Assembly (NCBI GenBank): GCA_026390595.1
Contig: JAPLFQ010000034.1
Location: 1-64,000 of the forward strand
Direction: 5' to 3'
Source: Ignavibacteriales bacterium
GTDB taxonomy: Bacteria > Bacteroidota > Ignavibacteria > UBA10030
DNA length: 64,000 nucleotides
Below are positions 35,165 through 42,785 of this stretch, one piece after another. How positions within the stretch are numbered: the first letter of the stretch is position 1; each line of letters starts with the position of its first letter. Both the position numbers and the translations under genes were made by a program. Under the pieces are notes generated by a model. That model saw only the letters and a program-made list of their open reading frames with translations, searched no databases and had not been told where the DNA came from.

Positions 35165-38152
35165 TTATTTCAAGAGCATCATTCGCTTGACACTGATATT
35201 GCTGCCAGCCTCCAGGCGCATGAAATACACGCCAGAGGAGCAACCCAGTCCAGTGGAAGACATACCATTCCATTGAGCCGCGTGCTGGCCCCCTTCCTGT
35301 CTGCCCCGAACAATCGTTGCGACCTCCTCTCCGAGAATATTGAAGATTCGAAGCGTCACGTATGCTTCAGAAGGAAGGTCATAGGCTATCGTGGTGGTCG
35401 GATTGAATGGATTGGGATAGTTCTGATGGAGCAGAAATTCGGTTGGCAGGTTCTCACCAAGATCCTTCTTCACTGAAACCAGGAGCGGCAAGCTCAGCCG
35501 TCTTGTCGAATCTGACAGCACACACACAGAACTTCCGAAGGGGCGAAGCACAATCCGCAGAGAAGCCTGCGCACCAGTGAACTTGAGGGTGTACGATGTG
35601 TCATTATAGAGATCACTCACGACATAAGCCTTGCCGTCCTGAACAGGAGTCTCGACGACCGCTGAGGAGAGGTTTAACGTGACGTCCTGCACGCTCGAGC
35701 TGAGGTTTACAGCGACGATGCCGTCATTGCCACTCAAAGGGCGAGCGTAGCTGTACACAAGGCCATTCCCCGAAGAAAGTCGGATGAATTTTTGGGTCGA
35801 AAACGCTGCGAACTGAGCCCGGATATGCGTCAATCGCTGATAATGCGGGAGCAGTCTGCTCCTTCCCGGCGATTTCCAATCGATCACTCCCCTCGTCCGC
35901 TGATAGAAATCGCTCATCGTCAAACCGTGTCCGACCTCCTGCCCGGAGTAGATCATAGGCATGCCGGGAACGGTGAATAGCGTTGAGGCAACGGGCTGCG
36001 TTTTCTGATATGCGGTGTCTTGGTACTGATAGATAATTCTCTCCTCGTCATGGTTTTCCATGAAGCGCATGAAGGAGGCATTCGGCCCGGGATAGAAATT
36101 GTTGTTGAAGTACTTCGAGTGGAGGTTCTCGATACTCCCCGCATCGAAGAAAAATGGTTTGATCGCCCCGCCGAACAGGGCCCAATCGTATCCGGCATCC
36201 ACACCGCCGCTGCGATCTCCAAAGATCACCTCGGTGCCCGATCCCGTGCCGTCATCCTCTGCCAGCAGAAAAATGTCCGGCTTCAGCTTCTTCAACGCCT
36301 TGCGGACCGGGGCACCCATTTCAAGTTCGTTCCCCGCTCCTCCGCCCGCCCTGCGATGCGGCCCCCAATACACGTCGAAGCGGTATCCGTCAATATCACA
36401 TTCTCTTACCCACCACTTGTACACTTCGATCATGTAGGAGCGTGCATCCACGTCCGACCAGTTGTAGTTAAGAAGCTGACTCGAGAACCCGCTGTAGTAG
36501 ATAAATCCATCCGACGTAGTGCTCTGTCCGAGACCGTTCGTATTATGGTTGATGACGGTATGCTGATAGAAATTCCAGTACGGGGATCTTTCCCGATACT
36601 GGCGCGCTTCAAGGACGAACGGATGCAGGTAGCTTGTATGATTGGGTGTGACGTCAACGATGACCTTCAATCCAAGCGAGTGCGCCTGAGACACAAAATT
36701 CTTGAAGTCGCCATTCGATCCGTACTCCGGCGCGACCTTCAGGAAATCTTTGATATTGTATCCCGGACCTGTGCGTGTGTTGATTGGTGAGGCGTTCTCC
36801 ATGATCGGCATCACCCAGAGGATGTTGACTCCGAGACTTTTCAGATAAGGGAGCATCGGGATCGCGGCGTTGATTGTCCCCTGCGGTGTAAACGATTTGA
36901 AGAACATTTCGTACAGTCTTCCCTGCTTGACCCAGCGAGGAACTGTTGCACGACTTGCTCCCTGAAAGACACCGTTATCGAGAATTGTAAAGTAGTTTCG
37001 CGTTGTGTCCTTGTTCCCTTCCGGATCACTCGCGATCAGCGTGAAGTAGTATTCCCCGGGAACTGTAGGTTTCGGGGCCGAGATCTGACGATTCCTGGAA
37101 CCATTGATGCCCGCAACCTGCTGCGGATTCTTCACATCAGCCGACCAGAGATACGTCAGCACCTGCCCTGTGTCTGGATCTGTTGTTCCGTCCGCACTCA
37201 CGATGACATTTGGCCCGGCGTCAATGAAGTAGACATCAGCATCCGGAGCATGGTTGATCAGGTACGTGAACATAACTGGGTCTGACATCTGGAGAAATCC
37301 ATTCGCGTCGCGTGCGAGAGCCTTAAAAGTGTTCGCCCCTTCACGGAGTTGTGCCGCCAGCACAAAAGCTCCAGCCGTGGCCGTCGCGAACGCAGTGTCC
37401 GCGTCGTTTCTGACGATGCGGACTGTATGAATTGATGTATCCTCAACAACACCGTAGAGGGTCCGCTGGGGATTGCGCGTAACAAAACCGCTCAGGTTCG
37501 TGATCTGCACGAAACCAGCCTGCACCGTAATTAAGACGCTGTCAGCGGAGGTCCCAACCGTCAGGACTACTCTGTGCACCCCGTTCGGGAGGCGATCAGG
37601 TAGCTGGAGAGCAAGCTGGCGTGTTGTTAGATTGTAGAATCGCCCGAGCCCTGAGTAGAATCTGCTTCCCACCCGCAATGTAATGGAGGATGTGTCTATC
37701 GCTGAACCGACTTTCGGGAAAAGGTACGCTGAGACGGTCGGATTTGTGGTTGCCGTAATACCAGTCCGTTCATTTGGTATGAGCTGGTATATCGTCGGGT
37801 TGTTGATGAAGAGATACGAATCGTTGTTGTCCGATGGATTGACGTAATGGTGGAGCGGATCGTTGGGCCAATCCGCGACGCCGGAATAGTAGAACTTGTA
37901 TTCGTACGCACCGGGCACCTTGCCGCCCGGAAAGCCTCCCACTGCGAGCCGGACAGTTCGCACAAACAGATTGTTCCCGGCCGGTGTCATCGGCCAAGCC
38001 TGGTTGTTCCAATTGTTGAACTCCCCGACGAGGAACACCGCCGACTGTGATGATGGCGGTGTGTAACGAAACGTCACGTCGGCGCTGTCCTGCGTACATG
38101 CGACTTGCGCAACGGCAATCAGCGTAACCAGAGTTATCAATCCAGACTTCAA
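35165..38152 (-). CDS. T9SS-secreted GH13 amylase, multi-domain
   Basis: 995 residues from a TTG at 38152, preferred over the GTG at 38161 because AGGTGA lies six bases before it and leaves a compact signal peptide (MKSGLITLVTLIAVAQVAC). Order of domains: CBM48/glycogen-binding-like (FLVGEFNNWNNQAWPMTP, about 40-110), Ig-like and PKD-like region (about 130-390), GH13 barrel with IDGYRFDVYWGPH (nucleophile), IFLLAEDDG (acid/base) and FMENHDEERI, an all-beta domain, and a type IX secretion tail HQNYPNPFNPTTTIAYDLP ending in VKRMMLLK. It should be exported through the T9SS and attached to the surface to cut starch outside the cell. The lipobox-like VAC is odd in a T9SS substrate. First enzyme of the alpha-glucan operon, starting right after the DUF5989 gene. 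Confidence 0.9.
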   Translation of the reverse strand: MKSGLITLVTLIAVAQVACTQDSADVTFRYTPPSSQSAVFLVGEFNNWNNQAWPMTPAGNNLFVRTVRLAVGGFPGGKVPGAYEYKFYYSGVADWPNDPLHHYVNPSDNNDSYLFINNPTIYQLIPNERTGITATTNPTVSAYLFPKVGSAIDTSSITLRVGSRFYSGLGRFYNLTTRQLALQLPDRLPNGVHRVVLTVGTSADSVLITVQAGFVQITNLSGFVTRNPQRTLYGVVEDTSIHTVRIVRNDADTAFATATAGAFVLAAQLREGANTFKALARDANGFLQMSDPVMFTYLINHAPDADVYFIDAGPNVIVSADGTTDPDTGQVLTYLWSADVKNPQQVAGINGSRNRQISAPKPTVPGEYYFTLIASDPEGNKDTTRNYFTILDNGVFQGASRATVPRWVKQGRLYEMFFKSFTPQGTINAAIPMLPYLKSLGVNILWVMPIMENASPINTRTGPGYNIKDFLKVAPEYGSNGDFKNFVSQAHSLGLKVIVDVTPNHTSYLHPFVLEARQYRERSPYWNFYQHTVINHNTNGLGQSTTSDGFIYYSGFSSQLLNYNWSDVDARSYMIEVYKWWVRECDIDGYRFDVYWGPHRRAGGGAGNELEMGAPVRKALKKLKPDIFLLAEDDGTGSGTEVIFGDRSGGVDAGYDWALFGGAIKPFFFDAGSIENLHSKYFNNNFYPGPNASFMRFMENHDEERIIYQYQDTAYQKTQPVASTLFTVPGMPMIYSGQEVGHGLTMSDFYQRTRGVIDWKSPGRSRLLPHYQRLTHIRAQFAAFSTQKFIRLSSGNGLVYSYARPLSGNDGIVAVNLSSSVQDVTLNLSSAVVETPVQDGKAYVVSDLYNDTSYTLKFTGAQASLRIVLRPFGSSVCVLSDSTRRLSLPLLVSVKKDLGENLPTEFLLHQNYPNPFNPTTTIAYDLPSEAYVTLRIFNILGEEVATIVRGRQEGGQHAAQWNGMSSTGLGCSSGVYFMRLEAGSNISVKRMMLLK

Positions 38153-38161
38153 GGGTATCAC

Positions 38162-38341
38162 CTAGAAAAGGGTGTAAATAAAGGGGGCCAGCGCAGAGCC
38201 TTCGGTCAGGACTATGAAAAGGCCCAGCAGAACCAGGACGAAGACAATAGGTCCGAGCCACCACTTTTTCCGGACGCGCATGTAGGCCCAGAATTCACCG
38301 ATGATGGAGAATTTAGATCTTCCTTTTTTCCGACTCTGCAT
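38162..38341 (-). CDS. DUF5989 small membrane protein
   Basis: 59 residues: basic N-terminus (MQSRKKGRSKFSIIGEFWAY), then MRVRKKWW, one membrane helix and the ending EGSALAPFIYTLF. This is the DUF5989 pattern, a short protein encoded next to NodU/CmcH-type carbamoyltransferases and SxtJ proteins in many bacteria; its function is unknown. GGAG lies five bases upstream of the ATG. It is the last member of the SGNH-SxtJ-carbamoyltransferase-DUF5989 order here, but separated from the carbamoyltransferase by 319 bases that hold a carbamoyltransferase remnant and a MITE-like element. The amylase gene starts close behind it. Confidence 0.85.
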   Translation of the reverse strand: MQSRKKGRSKFSIIGEFWAYMRVRKKWWLGPIVFVLVLLGLFIVLTEGSALAPFIYTLF

Positions 38342-38361
38342 TATCGCTCCGTAGAAAGGTC

Positions 38362-38440
38362 CTAATCAATTACCATTTCCTGATCCGTAAGTTCTCTTAC
38401 ATCCTCCGGAATTTTCTTTTGTCCAGCAGGGCATTGCCCC
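38362..38440 (-). pseudogene. 3' remnant of a second carbamoyltransferase
   Basis: The minus-strand stretch encodes GNALLDK, then, after restoring one missing base, KIPEDVRELTDQEMVID and a TAG stop. This aligns with the C-terminus of the intact gene, GNALLDKKRMQEDVKELS followed by REEFAMD and TAA. The DNA around GGCAATGCCCTGCTGGACAA is identical in both, while the rest is diverged, so this is an old paralogue rather than a recent copy. Everything upstream of GNALLD is gone; a MITE-like element begins 13 bases further on. Confidence 0.75.
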
Positions 38441-38453
38441 TGCTGATCTTGCT

Positions 38454-38573
38454 GGGGCTGTCCCAAAAGTACTTTCGACCTCTTCGAGTAAGTCGAGATT
38501 TCTCTAGTTTCGAAGATTTCAGGATCCTCAACGTGGTCGAAATAGCATTTCGACCTACATTTGGGACAGCCCC
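38454..38573. mobile_element. MITE-like element, copy 1
   Basis: 120 bases bounded by 14-bp perfect terminal inverted repeats (GGGGCTGTCCCAAA / TTTGGGACAGCCCC). It contains no gene. A second, diverged copy with the same ends and the same internal palindrome (GTCGAAATAGCATTTCGAC here) lies at 44684-44800. The ends resemble those of several IS families of the IS5/IS1182 kind, so it is probably moved in trans by a transposase encoded elsewhere. No target duplication is obvious. Confidence 0.7.
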
Positions 38574-38660
38574 ATGAGCCAACCTCGACAGATTATCTGT
38601 CGAAAAACAACTCCTTCTTGTTGAAGCCAGCATCTCGCTTACCGACTTCCGAGATGGAGA

Positions 38661-40397
38661 TTAGTCCATTGCAAATTCCTCTCTCGATAGCTCCTTAACA
38701 TCCTCCTGCATTCTCTTCTTGTCCAGCAGGGCATTGCCAATCACGAGAAAATCCATGTCAGTGCGCATGAAGCATTTAAATGCGTCGTGAGGAGTGCAGA
38801 CAATTGGCTCACCTCGGACATTGAATGACGTGTTAATCAGCACCGGACATCCGGTTTGCCGGTCGAACTCCTGAAGCAAATCATGAAACATCGTATTCTC
38901 CGTGCGCGCAACCGTCTGAAGTCGAGCCGACCCGTCAACATGGGTAACCGCCGGTATCACGCGTTTGTTCTCACGAACCTGGGCTGTCAGGAGCATATAA
39001 GGGCTTGGCCGGTCGAGATCGAAGAACTCGGATGCCCGTTCCAGCAGCACAGCCGGTGCGAAAGGCCGGAAGCTCTCGCGGAACTTGATCTTCAAGTTGA
39101 CCCTCGACCAGTTTTCATTGTTTCGGGGATCGGCAAGTATGCTCCGGTTTCCGAGCGCTCTCGGCCCCCATTCCATTCTCCCCTGAAACCATCCGATGAC
39201 ATTTTGCTCTGCGATCAGGCGAGCTGCTTCGTTGAGAAGCTCCACCCTTCCGAGTGTCTGATAGTCGACTCCGAGACCCGCCAGATACTCAGCTATTTCG
39301 CTGTCCGAGAACTCCGGTCCAAGAAATGCATCGCGCCAAACGAAGTTCCTCTTCTTCCCAAGAAGCGAATTGTAGATGTGATATGCCACCCCCACCGCAC
39401 CGCCGGCATCTCCTGCAGCCGGCTGGATAAAGAGATTCTCAAATGACGTACGCTCAAGAATCTTCGAGTTTGCGACGCAATTGAGCGCTACGCCGCCGGC
39501 AAGACAAAGATTCTTCGATTTCGTCACACGATGCACGTGGTTTGCCATACGTACCATGAGCTCGTCCGTGACCTTCTGAATCGATGCCGCCATATCTTTG
39601 TGAAACTGACCGAGCGGACCTTCAGGTTCCCGACGAGGTTGGCCGAAGAGCGTCTCGAAACTGGCGTTCGTCATTGTTAACCCGGAATCGTACCCGAAGT
39701 ATTTCATGTTCATCTTGTAGCTGCCGTCATCCCTGGCGCTGACGAGGTTTTGCATGATCAGATCGTAATACACTGGTTTGCCGTAGGGAGCGAGGCCCAT
39801 CACTTTGTACTCCGCACTGTTGACCCTGAACCCCAGATAGTACGTGAATGCAGAATAGAGGAGCCCCAGGGAGTGCGGAAAGTGAATACGTTTCAGGAGC
39901 TGGATGTCGTTCCCTTCACCGATACCATAGGTCGTGGTTTCCCATTCTCCGACTCCGTCGATCGTAAGGATAGCAGCCGCATCGAAGGGCGAAACATGAA
40001 AAGCGCTCGCCGCGTGCGCCTGATGATGCTCTGAATACAGAATCGGTCCGTCGTAGTCAAGCTTGGCGCGAATGAGTTGCGGGATCCACAGTTTGTCCCT
40101 GAGCCAGACAGGCATCGACTTGAGGAACGAAGGCAACGCTTTTGGAAACGTCGCCAGATAGGTATAGAGAAGCCGCTCGAACTTGACGAGCGGCTTGTCG
40201 TAGAATCCGACATAATCGATTTCTGCCGCAGAGATCCCAGCCTCGTGCAGACAGTAGTTTATGGCATGGATCGGGAATTCTGCGTCGTGTCTCCGACGTG
40301 TGAATCGCTCTTCCTGGGCGGCGGCGATCAGCTGACCATCGCTGAGGATGGCAGCTGCTGCATCATGGTAGAAGCACGATATGCCAAGGATATTCAC
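38661..40397 (-). CDS. NodU/CmcH-type carbamoyltransferase
   Basis: 578 residues, usual family length. MNILGISCFYHDAAAAILSDG and the Kae1/TsaD-like ASKH fold (AAILTIDGVGEWETT; NLCLAGGVALNCVANSKI) occupy the N-terminal two thirds and form carbamoyladenylate; the C-terminal YrdC-unrelated domain contains WFQGRMEWGPRALGNRSIL and SFNVRGEPIVCTPHDAF and transfers carbamoyl to an acceptor hydroxyl. Known members modify nodulation factors, antibiotics and saxitoxin. Here it sits with SxtJ-like, SGNH hydrolase and DUF5989 genes, a recurrent envelope-associated module whose product is not known. Substrate could be a surface glycan or lipid. SxtJ-like gene ends seven bases upstream. Confidence 0.9.
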   Translation of the reverse strand: MNILGISCFYHDAAAAILSDGQLIAAAQEERFTRRRHDAEFPIHAINYCLHEAGISAAEIDYVGFYDKPLVKFERLLYTYLATFPKALPSFLKSMPVWLRDKLWIPQLIRAKLDYDGPILYSEHHQAHAASAFHVSPFDAAAILTIDGVGEWETTTYGIGEGNDIQLLKRIHFPHSLGLLYSAFTYYLGFRVNSAEYKVMGLAPYGKPVYYDLIMQNLVSARDDGSYKMNMKYFGYDSGLTMTNASFETLFGQPRREPEGPLGQFHKDMAASIQKVTDELMVRMANHVHRVTKSKNLCLAGGVALNCVANSKILERTSFENLFIQPAAGDAGGAVGVAYHIYNSLLGKKRNFVWRDAFLGPEFSDSEIAEYLAGLGVDYQTLGRVELLNEAARLIAEQNVIGWFQGRMEWGPRALGNRSILADPRNNENWSRVNLKIKFRESFRPFAPAVLLERASEFFDLDRPSPYMLLTAQVRENKRVIPAVTHVDGSARLQTVARTENTMFHDLLQEFDRQTGCPVLINTSFNVRGEPIVCTPHDAFKCFMRTDMDFLVIGNALLDKKRMQEDVKELSREEFAMD

Positions 40398-40404
40398 GGT
40401 CGGT

Positions 40405-40734
40405 TCAGAACTGATGTTCGCTTCGTTCAGTTGTCAGTTTTTCCTGCTGTTTGTCGTACCAGTAGGAAATCTCGTTGCCCGCTTTCCGATCAAGCAAATC
40501 CTTGCCGATTATCCTCAACACGATCGCTGCCGGACCGATCACAACGAAATAGACAATCGTCAAGAGCACCACAGCATTCGCTTTGCCTACCATCCGGGCG
40601 AACTTCATCCAATATTCGTAGGCAGACCGCCAGAAAGTTTTTGCTTGCGGCACGGCGGCAACATCCGGAATCTCGGACGCGTAGCTCCACCGCCTGAGAA
40701 ACGGCTCGATTCGCTCTTGTGGCGTCTTCATCAC
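40405..40734 (-). CDS. SxtJ-like membrane protein
   Basis: 109 residues. A hydrophilic N-terminal half is followed by KFARMVGKANAVVLLTIVYF and VVIGPAAIVLRIIGKDLLDRK, one or two membrane helices with the pattern of SxtJ-family proteins (named from the saxitoxin cluster), ending in a charged tail SYWYDKQQEKL. Function is unknown; the family travels with carbamoyltransferases and may anchor or regulate them at the membrane. Its ATG overlaps the SGNH gene stop by four bases (ATGA). Confidence 0.75.
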   Translation of the reverse strand: MMKTPQERIEPFLRRWSYASEIPDVAAVPQAKTFWRSAYEYWMKFARMVGKANAVVLLTIVYFVVIGPAAIVLRIIGKDLLDRKAGNEISYWYDKQQEKLTTERSEHQF

Positions 40735-42785
40735 GGTCGTTCTTTGGTTGTAGTGCGCATCTGCATCCTTATCCGTTCGAGTATTTCGCGTGCCTGCGTC
40801 TGCTCAGGATGAGCAGAGACGATCGATTGCGCAACGACTTCCGCCTCAGCGAGTTTTCCTCCCCCGGCAAGAGCAACAGCGAGCAACTGTTGTGTTTCCA
40901 CGACGCCCGCGGATGGAATACCCCCGGCATATTCGAGCGCCCGCCGGAATTCAGCGGCTGCCTTTTCGAATTCCTTCCTTCGCAGATGAACCAACCCGAT
41001 ACCCTGATACGCGACGTAGCTTCCAGCGACCTTCAACGACTTTTCAAATGCGCGTCTGGCACCGTCGTCGTCGCCGGCATTGAGTAGAAGCTGACCCAGC
41101 CGAAGAAGCGGCGACGAGTTGAAAGGGGTCACCTTTGCCAGAGCACGATACTCCTCGGCCGCATTCCCGAGATCACCCTGTGATTCATACAGCTCGGCTT
41201 CCCTGACGTGGGCTTGCTCCCAGGTCAATTCTCTCAAAAGGCACGACTTTGCAAGCCGCTCGCGATCGGTAGTCGCCTCGAATTTCTGAGCGCTGATTCC
41301 ACCCTCACGGAACGGCCAGCTGTTTATCAGCACATATAATCGGATGGCGGCCATCACTGAATCAAGCGGAGTCACCCTCACACTCTCCCTGTACTCGTTG
41401 TCCTTTTTATCGAGACTCCAGTTCCATCGCTCACGCGGAGCGATAACATTGTTATCGGCCATCCCAGTGAAGAATGCCTTCGCGATGAGAAAGTAGCCGT
41501 CGACGTTGAGGTGAACATGCTCAAGGGCCAACCGATTTCCGATGATCCCGTGTTCCGATTGTGCTGATACTAATTGCTCGCATTCAGCGACGGGTATCGA
41601 GTGGCGGGCAGCAACCTGATGAATGATGTCGTTGAATTCAGACGGTGCCCGAAAACGGAGTCCGTCATAATCGCGAGCGAGTGCGTACTCTTTTCGTGCT
41701 TGTTCATACCGCTGAGTTCTCTCGAGAATTTGTCCAAGCAGGAAGTGCCCCTTCGCCGGAATCGAGTCAACAGCCAGCGCTGCAATGAGGTCGGTTTCAG
41801 CTTCCGCATACGCTTCATTCAGCAACGCACTGTCTGCCGATGCGTAACGCCTCTCGAACTCCAACCGCTTCGATGCGTCCAGTCCGGGCGCAACTGTCGA
41901 GACGAAAGGTGCCAAGCCACTCAGATTGCTCACCAGCGTCCCAAAAATGACCTTAATGTTGTGGGTTGACGAGACCGTCGCAATTTCTTCAAGATTGGCC
42001 CTGAAGTTGTCTCTCGCCGTCGTGTACTCATCTGAACCAAATGCTATCTCACGATTCCTGACCATCCCCTGCATCACAGTAGCTTCGCGGCCGCCAGACC
42101 GGTCGGCACTCAGCATCTCCCTGACAGCATTCACACCGTCCCGAAGCAGGCGGAATGTCCTGCTATGTTCCAATGCGAGATATGATTTCACAACCCATCG
42201 GCTTTTTCCCAACCGTTCCGTTGAGCTCACGCCAAGCGCGCCGTAGAATTCATTGTGCCCGCAGTAGACAAGCAGTGCATCCGGCTGATAGGCTACGAGT
42301 TCCTCAGTGAAGTCTGCGACGGTGTAGCTATTGACGGCCGTAATGCCCAGGTTGATGACTTCGATGTTCTTTTCCGGCCAAAGCGTTTCGAGTCGATCCT
42401 TCAGCATGCTGGGGAACGAGCCGTTGAACATGTAGGGATATCCGAGCGTCGACGACTCTCCCAGGCAGAAAACCCTGACGGTGTTCGCCCCCTTCTGCTT
42501 TTCGAACAATTCATTTGAGACCATCGCCTTCACGGCGATGGTCCGGAAATAGCGCTTCGTGACGTCAGGATTGATCTTGTAGTAAGTCCGGCCATTCGCT
42601 CTTGTTTCGAGAAAAAGGCCGAGGTCTCCGCCGTAGTCGAACAGGCGCAACGTCCCTTCCAGCAGGCCGAAGAATACCAGCGGGAGCAGTAAAAGGAGAA
42701 AACGGAAAAGGCGGATATTATTTCGTTCTTCGTTTGCCAAACAAGCATCCTTAGAAAGCGATTTGACCTTGGGGCGGCTCAACAT
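40731..42785 (-). CDS. membrane-anchored SGNH hydrolase with TPR repeats
   Basis: 684 residues. One N-terminal membrane anchor (LFRFLLLLLPLVFFGLLEG), then an SGNH/GDSL-type esterase domain: block I VFCLGESSTLGYP (nucleophile Ser), block III VYCGHNEFYGALG (Asn), and a late His in LEHVHLNVDGYF. The C-terminal 200 residues are TPR repeats (LYESQGDLGNAAEEYRALAK, LGQLLLNAGDDDGARRAFEK). It would act in the periplasm as an esterase, deacetylase or acyltransferase on a glycan or lipid. The start overlaps the parvulin gene by 35 bases and has no clear ribosome-binding site. First gene of the carbamoyltransferase module. Confidence 0.85.
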   Translation of the reverse strand: MLSRPKVKSLSKDACLANEERNNIRLFRFLLLLLPLVFFGLLEGTLRLFDYGGDLGLFLETRANGRTYYKINPDVTKRYFRTIAVKAMVSNELFEKQKGANTVRVFCLGESSTLGYPYMFNGSFPSMLKDRLETLWPEKNIEVINLGITAVNSYTVADFTEELVAYQPDALLVYCGHNEFYGALGVSSTERLGKSRWVVKSYLALEHSRTFRLLRDGVNAVREMLSADRSGGREATVMQGMVRNREIAFGSDEYTTARDNFRANLEEIATVSSTHNIKVIFGTLVSNLSGLAPFVSTVAPGLDASKRLEFERRYASADSALLNEAYAEAETDLIAALAVDSIPAKGHFLLGQILERTQRYEQARKEYALARDYDGLRFRAPSEFNDIIHQVAARHSIPVAECEQLVSAQSEHGIIGNRLALEHVHLNVDGYFLIAKAFFTGMADNNVIAPRERWNWSLDKKDNEYRESVRVTPLDSVMAAIRLYVLINSWPFREGGISAQKFEATTDRERLAKSCLLRELTWEQAHVREAELYESQGDLGNAAEEYRALAKVTPFNSSPLLRLGQLLLNAGDDDGARRAFEKSLKVAGSYVAYQGIGLVHLRRKEFEKAAAEFRRALEYAGGIPSAGVVETQQLLAVALAGGGKLAEAEVVAQSIVSAHPEQTQAREILERIRMQMRTTTKERP

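Larger units (their letters stand above)
38342..38660. other. disrupted spacer between DUF5989 and carbamoyltransferase
   Basis: This gap holds, in order, the remnant of a second carbamoyltransferase (38362-38440), a MITE-like element (38454-38573), a perfect 9-bp palindrome TCGACAGATTATCTGTCGA at 38585-38603, and a small hairpin (CATCTCG/CGAGATG) just behind the carbamoyltransferase stop. No intact gene is seen in it. Confidence 0.7.

Noticed and set aside
25278-38161. Horizontal transfer of the glucan locus as an island
   Set aside because: No integrase, tRNA junction or clear base-composition break was seen; T9SS tails and promoter style match the rest of the window.
38397-38633. Minus-strand 78-residue frame starting MLASTRRSC
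   Set aside because: It is a chance frame through the MITE-like element ending in the frameshifted carbamoyltransferase remnant.
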